DNA from: Rhabdornis inornatus | Taxonomy: Eukaryota; Chordata; Aves; Passeriformes; Rhabdornithidae | NCBI GenBank assembly: GCA_013397075.1 | Contig: VWZS01008827.1 | Span: 73,326 to 137,325 of the forward strand | Direction of reading: 5' to 3' | DNA length: 64,000 nucleotides | Part shown: one piece after another, positions 24,756-64,000 of the stretch | Position numbering within the stretch: the first letter of the stretch is position 1 | How the letters are laid out: each line of letters begins with the position of its first letter | Notes under the pieces: generated by a model | The model's database searches: none | What the model saw: only the letters and a program-made list of their open reading frames with translations | What the model was told of the DNA's origin: nothing | Made by a program: the position numbers and the translations under genes

Positions 24756-27020
24756 ATTTAGCAATATTGGTCTGGCAGCCAGAAGGTTTTCCTAGTCCCC
24801 AACCCCACTCTTTGCTTCCAGCTCCCCTGACCTTATTTATTGGCGTTTAATTTTTCCAAATTGCTCTCATCCTTGTCACTCTGGAGAAGGTGACAGGGAG
24901 CTGCTGCTGGGGGTTGGCCCCGGGGCCCTCCCCAGGGCGCAGCTATCTGCTCCCTGCACCTTCCAGCCGTGGTTCCTGTTGTGTTCCCGGCTAAGACAAA
25001 ACAACAGCCTCCAAACTGTCCTGTTCCTAAAGCCATCACCCTGCCAGCTGCACAGTCCTGGGCTCACATTTAGGAGTAGCAGCGTTACATTTGCCTGTGT
25101 AACCTTAATTCGGCCCCCTCAGGCTGCGCAGTCCTTAAGTACAGGTTCACAATTGAGGGTTTTTTTGCATGACACCCCTGGCCCAGGCAGGGCTGGCTCT
25201 GTCTCAGGGCAGAGGGGGACATGGGGACCCCACATCTTCTCCTGGCTGAGCTGGAAGGAGCTTGAAGGGCAGAAGTTTGATGCTTTAAATGTTTTTGCTT
25301 TTCCTGTCTCTGAGCAATTCTGCCGAAATCCAGGAGGGTTTGCTGAGCAATACGGGCTGAAGGGTGAAGGTTGAGCCTCCCTGCTCCCAAATCCAACCCC
25401 TGCTGCCACCAGGGTCCCCCCAGGCCCGCTCCCCACCACCTCCTGTGCTGCCCAGGGCTCCCTGGTGCCTCCTCCTCAGCTCCTGCCATCCCTCTGCCCA
25501 CGCACACCCCGGGGCTGGGCACGGGGCTGTGCCAGGGCTTTATTCCCTTTCCTTGCCCCCGGCTCCTACGGCTCTGCCTGGAGCGGCTGCTTCTCCCTCC
25601 TGCTGCAGCCCAGCCCTGGGGCACAGCCCGGGGACCCGGACACCTCCTGGCACTGCCTGCCGGTCCCCACGGAGCTCCACGAGCCTCCCAGCCCGAGGGA
25701 GCTGCCTGGGGAGCAGCTGGAGCTCCCTGGATTTGCCGGGAAAATCACCCGGGAGAGAGCAGGGGAAGCTGCAACTCCCTGGAGCCAGGAATGATAAATC
25801 CCACCCCGCTCCTGCCCTGCCCGAGCATCCCTCAGCTCCCTGGGGCCAGGAATGATAAATCCCACCTCGCTCCCGCCCTGCCCGAGCATCCCTCAGCTCT
25901 CTCATCCTCCCTGCGCTTCCAGGAGCAGCGCCCTTCGAGCTCCCAGCTCCTCCCTGCGCTCCTGGTGGGAGCTCGCTGCACGGATGAGAGGCTCAGGCAC
26001 TCCTGGCTTAGGAGCAAATTGCCTCGGTGTCATTTGGAGGCAGCAAATCCGTGCTTAGCGGGGCTGATCCGGCCTCTGGAGCTGCCCTCGCCCTCCTGTG
26101 CAGCTGGAGAGGGAGGGGGCAGGGAACAGCAACCAGGAGGTGACCCCAAGTGACACTTTGGGGTGGTGGTGGCACCTTCTGTGGGTTCCCCTTGCAGATC
26201 ATTTTACAGTGGGTGTCAGCAGGAGCCAAGCTTTGCTCACACAGAGGGACAGCAGATCGCAGGGACCTCAGAGCCTGGCTGGGAGGGTTTGTTCAGCCAA
26301 TCCCCGGTGCGAATTTGCCCATTTTTCCCTGTTCTTGCACCCATCCGGGCTGTAACCACAGGGATTTAGTCCAGATCACACCCAGGCCTTATGCTCAGGG
26401 TGGCAAAGGGATGTGAATCCTCCTGCCTGTCCTGAGGCTTTTCCCGTCCCTTTCCCTGCCTCCCATCCCCCTCAGCTGCAAACCCCCCTTGCTGCTGTGC
26501 AGCAGGACCAGGGCAGAGCCCACAGGGGTGAGTGGGGTCTGCAGGGTGAGTTTGGGAAACCTGGAGAGCCCAGAGGCGGCACCAAACCTCCCAGAGCCAG
26601 GAACAGCACAGGGAATGCCATGGCAAAGGGCAGGGAATGGTGCAGGAACAACATGGAGTTTGTCCTGCCCATCCATGCCAGTCCCACCTTCTCCCAGCAG
26701 TGTCTCCTGCCCTGCCCTCTGTGGCACTGGGACTGCAGTGCTCCGGGCACCAGATCCCTGCCAAACTCCACCCTCACTGTCCACACCTTGCTCCAGCTCC
26801 AGCACGCTCCCAGGCTGCCTCCATCCCATCCTCAGCTGCTTCCCAGGGCTAAACCCGGCTGATTGATTTGGAGCTGGATCTAGGGCAGGACCAGAGCAGG
26901 ACATTGCTGTGCTCCAGCAAGGGCATCCTGGCTGCTCATCCTGGGGAGTGATGGGGCCAGGGGGCCATAGTCTACATTATTTATGTTTATACTTCCATAA
27001 ATATATAAAATGTATTTTTT

Positions 27021-27046
27021 ATATAGATAGATAGATAGAGATATAT
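27021..27046. repeat. Short TAGA/TATA microsatellite
   Basis: ATAGATAGATAGATAGAG flanked by ATATA runs. Confidence 0.85.
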
Positions 27047-28479
27047 GGGATGAAAAATTGTGCCCATGCCTGTGGCTGCACCTGGGCTGGCAGACAAGGC
27101 CCCAGAGCTGTCCCCAGGGCAGGTGTCACTTCCATCCAGTGAACCCCCCTCCACGTGCCACCTTCCAGCTGGGACCAGAGCTGATGGGAGCACTGAAAAG
27201 AACATTTCTCTAGGGATGAAGGGCTGGGGATTTTGGGGGTGTCCCACCCACGTCATGTCACGGGTGATGTGGTTTTAGGAGGTGTCCTTGGGGTTGTCAC
27301 ACCTCCACTGGCTGGAAGCCCCGGAGAGCCATCCCTCCCTGCTCAGCAGCCACAGCGGGAGGATCCAACCCCGAATGTGTCCCTTGGTGGGTTCAGCACC
27401 AGCAGCAAAGGCGAACACTTCGAGCACTTCCCTGCTCCTCTGCCCCCCTGCAGCAGCCCCGCTCGGCTCTGCCCCGTGTCCCTGGATCTCAGCACACCTT
27501 GCAGTGCCCAGCTGGGTCCGAACGTCCCTGAAAAGCGTCTCTATGCCTTTGTGGGAGGCAGTGAAAGCGGCTTTTTTACTCCTTAACATCTGGGACTCGC
27601 CGGGCTCCGGCGGCTGCGGGAGGGAAAATTAATCCTTTGTTGCTCCTCCGCCGTTTCGTTGCCGGGCTTGGGATGGAAGAAAATCAGCTCGTTTTTCTTC
27701 CTGCCCTTCCTGCTTAGGGCCACGCTGGGGGCTCCTCACAGGAGCCCGGGCGCTGCTCGGACTCGGTAATGACAGCTCAGCCCCGGCAGGGAGGGGACAG
27801 GGACATGGGGAGGGGACCGGGGCTGTGCGGAGGGACCGGCTGGGGCAAGGGTGGGAGGGGTTCAGAGCGAGCCCCCCCCGGACTCCCCCACGTCTGTGAG
27901 TATCAATACAATGCCCACATTCACTGGATTTTAAATTTGGGCTGCCTCGATGGTTTTTTTGGACATTACACCCGTGTCCCGGCTCCAGGCTCGGGTGGGA
28001 GCGGGGTGGGGACGTCACACGGCACAGGTGACATTTGGGACAGCTTTTGCCCCGTGTTTGTTTGGAAGAATTCCCCCTTCTGCTCTCAAAAGACGATTCT
28101 GGCTCTAAAACCTGTGATTATAAACTCCAAGTTGGCTCCCAAAATTAAAGGTTTTAACTGAAAGGAGCCCATTTAAGGAGCCCATTCCAGCCCCCAGTTT
28201 GATGCTCTCCCTCCCTCACCAGGACGCAGGAGGCGGAGCACGGGCACGGCGAGCCCGAAGCTGCAAGCCCGGCACCGCTGGAGGAATTCCCGGCGTGCGG
28301 GACCGCCTGGAGCCGGGATGGGCAGCGGGAGCGCGTTCGGGGAGAGGCAGCTCCGTGCTGAGGACAGGGGAAAGGGCTGGACAGGAGAGGGATCCAGGGC
28401 ATGCTGGAGCCCTGCGGTCATGAAATGAACCCACCCGCAGAGCTGCCCCAGCCCTGGAGCCTCCAAAATCAATGATGTG

Positions 28480-28935
28480 GAGCTGCTGGAGAGAGTCCAG
28501 AGGAATCCATGGAGCTGCTGCAGGGCTGGAGCCCCTCTGGAGCCAGGCTGGGAGAGCTGGGGGTGCTGCCCTGGAGAGGAGAAGGCTCCAGGGAGAGCTC
28601 AGAGCCCCTGGCAGGGCCTGAAGGGGCTCCAGGAGAGCTGCAGAGGGACTGGGGACAAGGCATGGAGGGACAGGACACAGGGAATGGCTTCCACTGCCAG
28701 AGGGCAGGGCTGGATGGGATCTTGGGAATTAGGAATTGTTCCCTGGCAGGGTGGGCAGGGGCTGGCATGGAATTCCCAGAGCAGCTGTGGCTGCCCCTGG
28801 ATCCCTGGCAGTGTCCCAGGCCAGGTTGGACACTGGGGCTGGGAGCAGCCTGGGACAGTGGAGGTGTCCCTGGGGTGGAAGTGGATGGGATGAGATTTAA
28901 GGTTTCTTCCCAATCCAAACCATCCCATGATATAA
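28480..28935 (+). mobile_element. CR1 LINE 3' fragment
   Basis: Forward CR1 of the common subfamily with a nearly complete 450-bp 3' region, from GAGCTGCTGGAGAGAGTCCA to AATCCAAACCATCCCATGAT. It lies just beyond the likely end of NKAIN1, in antisense orientation. Confidence 0.9.
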
Positions 28936-28999
28936 GATGAGGGAATTGGGGGGATTCAGAGCTCTGAGGAGAGAGGTGGCAGTGTTAAGGAAGGCAAAA

Positions 29000-29040
29000 T
29001 GAGAAAAAAAAAAACAAAAACAAAACAAAAAAAAAAAAAA
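29000..29040. repeat. A-rich simple sequence
   Basis: A run of A with scattered C (29004-29040). On the NKAIN1 strand this is a T/GT-rich tract directly downstream of a possible poly(A) signal. Confidence 0.9.
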
Positions 29041-29059
29041 CCTTAAAGAACCACCCCCA

Positions 29060-29065
29060 CCTTTA
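29060..29065 (-). promoter_or_regulatory. NKAIN1: Candidate NKAIN1 polyadenylation signal ATTAAA
   Basis: The minus strand reads GTTGATTAAAGGTGGGGGTG and then a long T/G-rich tract, which is the expected layout of hexamer plus GU/U-rich downstream element. The preceding 100 bases on that strand are AT-rich unique sequence typical of a 3' UTR. An alternative ATTAAA lies at 29289-29294. RNA data are needed to choose between them. Confidence 0.35.
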
Positions 29066-30922
29066 ATCAACTGAACTGCCCAGGGAAGGGAAGTGCCCCG
29101 AAGCAGAACAGCACCAGCTGAAACTTTCCTTTGACTTTTATAATTACAGAATAGAAAAGAAATCCTCGGTTCACGTTACAAAGACGGGCTCATAGAAAAC
29201 CAAGCCAACGGGACAGAAACACCCAAGGTCCCAGAGCGCCGTGCCCGGCTCCTGTGGAGCCCAGGGGAGTGAGGCTCTTCCCAAGAGCTTTAATGCCAGA
29301 GAGCTCTTCCTGCTGGGTTTGGGAAGGGTTGGGAGCAGGGGAGTGTCTGCCTGTCCATCCCATCCCATCCCATCCCATCCCATCCCATCCCATCCCAGCG
29401 GAGCATCCTTGGTCCTGGAGAGGAAAATAAATCCCAAAGATGCTGCTGGCCCCGGGGTTTGGGGATATGTTCTGGGGGATGAGGGGGGTCACTGCATCAC
29501 TGCCCGAAAAAAACACGATTTTCCTTGGAATAAAGAGGGGGAAGGGTGAAAAAATTATTGCCTGTAGAGTTCACAGCTTGGCTGGAGGTGTCAGGGGGAC
29601 TGGGGGGGCTCAGCCCATCCCAGCTCCGGGTGGTGGCACTTCCATGGCTCCCTGCTGGGAAGGGCCAAAAAACCATTCCAGGGTGTAAAAATTCCCCTGG
29701 CACTAGAGGATAAACACCTGGGAGGTGAAATCCATCCGAAACCTCAGCTCCCAGGGGGGCAGGGTGGGCTCCAGCCAGATCCAGGGAGGAGCTGCATCCC
29801 ACAGAGGAGACCGAGGAGGTTGCAGGGAGCTGGGACACTTCTCCTTTTTTCCTTCTGGTTCCTTCCACGGCTTTTCCTTCCCAGCTGATCTTCCTTCTGC
29901 AAAGCAATCCCTGGCCAACTCACACCCCCCAAAAATTCCTTCCCCTCTCACCGATGTCCCTGTGCCGCTGGAGCTGACGGATGGGTTTGGCACCGAGCCC
30001 CCCACGGATGAAGGGACCAGGGGAGGAGCCCCCAGCCCTGGGCGAGGTTTTGGGGGGCCCTGGGGGGGTCCCAGCGATGCTGAAGGCACGGTGCCAGCCT
30101 TGGGGGGGCCCGGCTCAGCCAGAGTCTACTCAGGCACTTTAAATTAAATAAAAACCCAAAGAAATGGTTGGAAAAGAAATCCCAAAGCAACCCAAAACAT
30201 TCATCAGATCCGTTTGAACAGCCGGGAAGGGGCTGTGCTGCAGCGTCTCTGTTCCCAGGTCGGAGCAAAGCCCTCAGAATGTGGGGGGGAGCGGGTGCAG
30301 GGGGATTTTGGGGTCCTTTGTGTCCCCCAATGTCCCCAAATTTGTGGGTCGAGGCAATGCTGATGGACGGATCCAGCTCCTTGGAGCATCCCAGACTGAG
30401 CCCCTTCAGCGCTGCTTCATCCAAGAGTGGGGGGCTGGAAAATTCCTGCTGGGAGCAAAATCCCGTTTTTGGAGCCAGTCTGACCCCCAGATCCAGAGCT
30501 TTGGGAAATTGTCCCAACCCCACGGCGGCCACGCTGCTCTCCGTGCCCGGCTGTCCCCAAAGCTGTGCCCTGTCCCAAACCCGTCCCACTCCGGGCTCCC
30601 CGCTGCTCCAAGGAAAAGCCAGGCCAGGAGGAAGAGAAGCGGTGTCCTGTGAGCGCTGCCACCTCCCCGCGTGTCCCCATGTCCCCATGTCCCCATGCGG
30701 GCCGGGGGAGCCCAGGGGGTGGCGCAGCCCCCGCGTCCCGCGTGCTTTGGGCTCGGAGGCTCCGTGGGGTTGGGGGAGCGGCTCCCGGCGCTGATTTGGG
30801 ATGTTCCGGGCTGTGGGAGGCAGGAGGGGACGGGGCGCTCGCCGTGGTGGCCCCCCCGGCCCGGGGCTGGTGGCATCAGGGGGTGGTGGCTCCGCCGGGG
30901 TCCTGGCGCCGCTGGCTCCCGG
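29066..30922 (-). other. NKAIN1: Probable NKAIN1 3' UTR
   Basis: Sequence between the NKAIN1 stop codon and the candidate poly(A) signal, about 1.86 kb. It has no splice-like or coding signal on the minus strand that I could support. It contains a CCATC pentamer array (29355-29397) and a small AT-rich patch around 30135-30200. The length is inferred, not observed. Confidence 0.35.
29355..29397. repeat. (CCATC)n pentamer microsatellite
   Basis: Eight to nine perfect CATCC units. The same pentamer class recurs at 38427-38501 and 47087-47137. Confidence 0.95.
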
Positions 30923-61056
<30,134 letters not shown>

Positions 61057-61750
61057 GGCTTCCCAGCCGGATCCTCGGGGCTCCCTCACCGTGGCCTCGC
61101 TCCGCCGCCGCGCTCCAGCTCCTCACCAGCCGCCCCTTGGCCACCCGGGGAGCGTCACGGGGGGCTCCAGCACCATGTCCCGCTCTCCAGCCTCCGGCCA
61201 GCCCCGCCGGCTCAGCACAGCGGCGGGCTGGGCTCGGCACGGGGCATCGCCCCCCTTCTCCCTCCGCCCCCCGCCCCGCTACAGCCCGCTCGNGCGGCTC
61301 CCTCCTGACCTTATCCTTATCCTTAATCATCAGTGTTTGTCTTTTAAATCGCAGATTTTTATTGATATTCTTTTTTTCTCTCCGGAGCCAGGTGCGGCTG
61401 GGTGAGACCCTGGGGAAGGGCTGCGGGATGCTCCCCCCGCATCCCCCCCGCATCCCCCGCATCCCCCGGCCCTGCGGCCCTTGGGCGGCGCCTGGACCCG
61501 CAGCACAGGGACCCCGCCACCTCCCCTGGGGTGGCCATGCCAGCGCAGCAGCTGGGCTTGCGGGGAGGACAGATGGCCGAGCCCGGCGGGAGCGCCCCAC
61601 GTCCCCCCGCAGAGCCGCGCTCCGCAGTGCCCCGCTCGGCACACGCGGCTGGGGCCGTGGGCGAGCGCTGGCCGGGGGCCGGGTGCCCAGGCAGGGAGGT
61701 GGGTGCAGACAGGGCTGACACGGCCCCTCACCGCCACCCACCCTCTCGCC
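61057..61750 (-). promoter_or_regulatory. NKAIN1: CpG-island promoter and 5' UTR of NKAIN1
   Basis: CpG-rich sequence directly upstream of the NKAIN1 start codon on its own strand, interrupted at 61305-61380 by an AT-rich block (CTTATCCTTATCCTTAATCA, AGATTTTTATTGATATTC). No TATA box was recognised at a convincing position; the transcription start is not determined. One base (61273) is N. GC-rich open frames of 150-336 codons here occur on both strands and are not genes. Confidence 0.65.
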
Positions 61751-63570
61751 TTTGTTCTGTTTTCACAGCACACCTTCGGGGACACCGCAGAGCGCGAGGA
61801 ATCACCGGGATGCCGCTTTCCCAGCGCTTTAGAAACCTCTGGCTGAAATGCCGCCTGGCAGGAGCACTTGGAAACAGTTTGCTGCTTTTAATTTCCATGA
61901 TTTCTTAATCCTCAGCGCCGGTGTTCAGAAGGAAGCATCTTTTAAACCGGCCCCACACAGCCTTAGGTGCAAAAGCATCCACACGGCATCCGAGGGATGA
62001 GGCTGCGTTTGTGTGTGTGGTCCAAGCCCATCCAAGCTTGCCAGGGCTCATCCCTGTGCTCTGCTGGGACCAGCCTGCAGCACCTTCCACACCTGGAGCT
62101 TCTCCTTCATCCTCCACGATGGGGATTTCTCTCCCGCCTGGGGCTGTTCCGTGCTCCCAGGAGCATTTGGTGAGGCTCGTGCACGGCTGAAGGACGAGGC
62201 TTTGCAGAAAACGCTTGGCTTTTGTGCATTCAGAAACACTCAGTGGAAGATGCTGCAGGTTCCTCAAGGGATGCTCTGAACTGCACTCCTGGGAGCGGGA
62301 GCAGACTGAGACGTGGTGTTTGCAGCCACCTCTGTTTATTCCACCCTGGCTGAGTGGCGTCCAGCAGCCCTGAGTATTCCCACACCTCGCTCTGCGGGCT
62401 GCCAAGGATCCCGGCTGTGGAGCTGGAACACCCCCACCATGGGCTGTCCATCCCTCCCAGCTCTCCTGGCTCTAGGATCCCCAGGTTTTCACCTGGGAGA
62501 GGTCCCATCACCTTCATCCCGTCGTGTCCCAGGCTTGTGAGGGACAATTCCGGGATCCAGCTTTTGGGCTCCTCAGGGATTTAAGCACAGCAGAAACCTG
62601 GAGCAGAGGGATTGGGATCACCCCACAGGTCAAAAATGATAAGGACCAAACCAGCCCACAGCATCTCCTTGGCCATGGCCTGGCAAATCTGCCCAGCTCA
62701 ACCCTCCTGCAGCCCCCAAAACACCAGAGGAAGGCAAAATGCTCTGATGGAAAATCATAAATCCCCATCCAATGGTGCCGAGATCCCGCCTGGCTCCCGA
62801 CCAGGTGGAGTTTTGCAAAGAATCAATTTTAGATTAAAAAAAGGTCAATAAAGTCTGTCATGGAGCTTCCCTGGAAGGAGAGGAGACAACTTTATCCGGG
62901 AGAGGGTGGGAAATGAGCCCAGGGCTTTGTGCTTTGCTCTGCTCGGGACCTGCCACTCCACACCCCTCACCCTGGGGTTTATGTGCAATAAAAAGCCCCA
63001 ATGGCCAAAATTACAGAGAAAATATCGCGAGGAAATAAAAAAAGGGTCATGTAATTAATTGGGAGGATGGAAAATGGGAGGGAGCCATCAGAATCCATGC
63101 TTTGATCCCAACTAAGCCCTGTTGTGCCTCAGTTTCCCCAACACCCCTGGCGGGGTGAGAGCCTCATCCCAAATCTCCTGTGGGATGGAAAACGGAGAGG
63201 AACACCCCCCCATCAAGGCTGAGACTCCACTTCTCTGCCACCCCACATGCCATGGTGAGGTGACAGGATGTCCCCTGTCCCCCATGGCCACCTGGCTCTG
63301 GCAGGATCTGACCTCAATCCAACCCAGCCGAGCTGTCCATCCCCAGGGCAGGGGGAGCCAGATGGGATCTCTTCCCCAGGTACACAAAATCCTCTTCTTC
63401 CGCTAAACCCGGGCGTTTTAAGTCAAAAACCATCTGTATCTTTATGCCAGAGAGAGCTCTCCCTGCCAGAGGTATAAACAGCACACAGAGAAATCAGGTT
63501 TTTTCACTGAACTGATATTTTTACACCGAAAAGTCAGGTTTTTTGTCTATTTGGGCAGGGCTGGAGCAGC
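61750..63570. other. Flank upstream of NKAIN1, no gene recognised
   Basis: I expected the 3' end of SNRNP40 further right from vertebrate synteny and searched both strands for its last WD40 residues; nothing matched. Plus-strand AATAAA words at about 62847 and 62988 have no coding partner that I can see. Confidence 0.5.
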
Positions 63571-63574
63571 CTGG

Positions 63575-64000
63575 GGACAGGGACAAGGCCAAGGATGCTC
63601 TGGCTTTGGGTGCAGGGATGGTCCAGCCTTGGGGTAAAGGAGAGTCCAGCTTGGGGTCAGGAGTGCTCCAGCCCTGGGGGTCAATGATGCTCCAGCCCCG
63701 ACTTTAGGGATGTTCTAGACCCAGGGTCAGGTCAGGAGTGCTCCATCTGTGGGGTCATAAATGTCCCAGTCCTGGGGTCAAGGATGCTCCAGGCCTGGAT
63801 CCAGGGATATCCCAGACCCAGGATCAGGAATGCTCCATCCCTGGGGTCACAGAGGCCCTGACTGTGGGGTCAAGGCAGCTCCAGCCATGGGGTCAGTGAC
63901 ACTCCAGCCTTTGACATCAGGGACATCCCAGACTTGGGATCAAGGATGTCAAAGATGGGTCAAAGGTGGGTCAAAGATGGGTCAAAGATGCTCCAGCCCT
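63575..64000. repeat. Degenerate minisatellite of GGGGTCAGGGATGCTCCAGCC type, runs off the right edge
   Basis: Units of about 28-36 bp containing GGGGTCA and TGCTCCAGCC recur roughly thirteen times, ending in a short-period GATGGGTCAAAG run (63950-63990). The array is cut by the window end. Confidence 0.85.

Larger units (their letters stand above)
18640..28480. other. Intergenic region between PUM1 promoter and NKAIN1 3' end
   Basis: No exon of a recognisable protein was found on either strand. The region holds CR1 fragments at 19337-19742, 22065-22545, 24079-24345 and 24555-24755, a short (TAGA)n run at 27021-27046, and one AT-rich island near 23785-24015. Open frames of up to 260 codons near 25.1-26.9 kb come from GC-rich composition: they overlap on both strands, lack known motifs, and show no splice or start context. 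Confidence 0.6.

Noticed and set aside
25085..26904. Several 100-260 codon frames in the intergenic region
   Set aside because: They overlap on both strands, are proline/serine/glycine-rich, and have no recognisable domain or splice structure. GC composition alone explains them.
30110..30130. Alternative NKAIN1 last coding exon (minus C TCT GGC TGA after GTAGA)
   Set aside because: The residues S-G-stop fit, but the AG is one base out of register with the exon 6 phase, and there is no long pyrimidine tract. The site at 30923-30932 fits exactly.
61750..64000. 3' end of SNRNP40
   Set aside because: Expected next by synteny, but no WD40-like C-terminal coding sequence was found on either strand.

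Overview
This is a vertebrate nuclear genome window, almost certainly a bird. Two lines of evidence support this. First, there are two spliced, split genes whose exons match vertebrate PUM1 and NKAIN1. Second, at least fifteen truncated 3' ends of CR1 LINEs, the dominant avian retrotransposon, lie on both strands. The recurrent short CR1 subfamily, with a hallmark about 220-bp 3' module, looks like those abundant in songbirds; that is an impression, not a computation. High GC, dense minisatellites and compact introns fit an avian microchromosome. From memory, PUM1 and NKAIN1 are neighbours in mammals and on chicken chromosome 23. There is no bacterial, phage or CRISPR content.

Layout, left to right, with both genes on the minus strand and head to tail. 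1-17.4 kb is the 5' part of PUM1 (RNA-binding translational repressor): a non-coding exon 1 in a CpG island (17312 to about 17420), the first coding exon (13035-13405, 120 residues from the start methionine), and about 13 kb of intron 2 running off the left edge. 17.4-18.6 kb is the PUM1 CpG-island promoter, with YY1-type and ZNF143-type sites and small tandem repeats. About 18.6-29 kb is intergenic, holding CR1 fragments and one AT-rich island that looks like conserved non-coding DNA. About 29.05-61.06 kb is the complete NKAIN1 gene (Na,K-ATPase beta-subunit interacting four-pass membrane protein). All seven coding exons are found with canonical splice sites and exactly 207 codons plus stop. 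The last coding piece is only 10 nt, at 30923-30932. 61.06-61.75 kb is the NKAIN1 CpG-island promoter; 61.75-64 kb is upstream flank ending in a degenerate minisatellite that leaves the window.

The two genes have no visible joint function; their adjacency is old synteny. I found no new molecular system. What is unusual is the tandem-repeat content of NKAIN1: a perfect 60-bp higher-order array of about 24.5 copies in intron 1, a 24-bp array touching the exon 2 acceptor whose units imitate that acceptor, a 24-bp array that reads as an open repeat protein for much of its length, and a 1-kb AT-rich compound repeat just upstream of the tiny terminal coding exon. Several AT-rich islands with octamer, homeodomain and RFX-like sites are candidate enhancers. 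Long open frames over the arrays and the GC-rich DNA are by-products of composition and were not called as genes.
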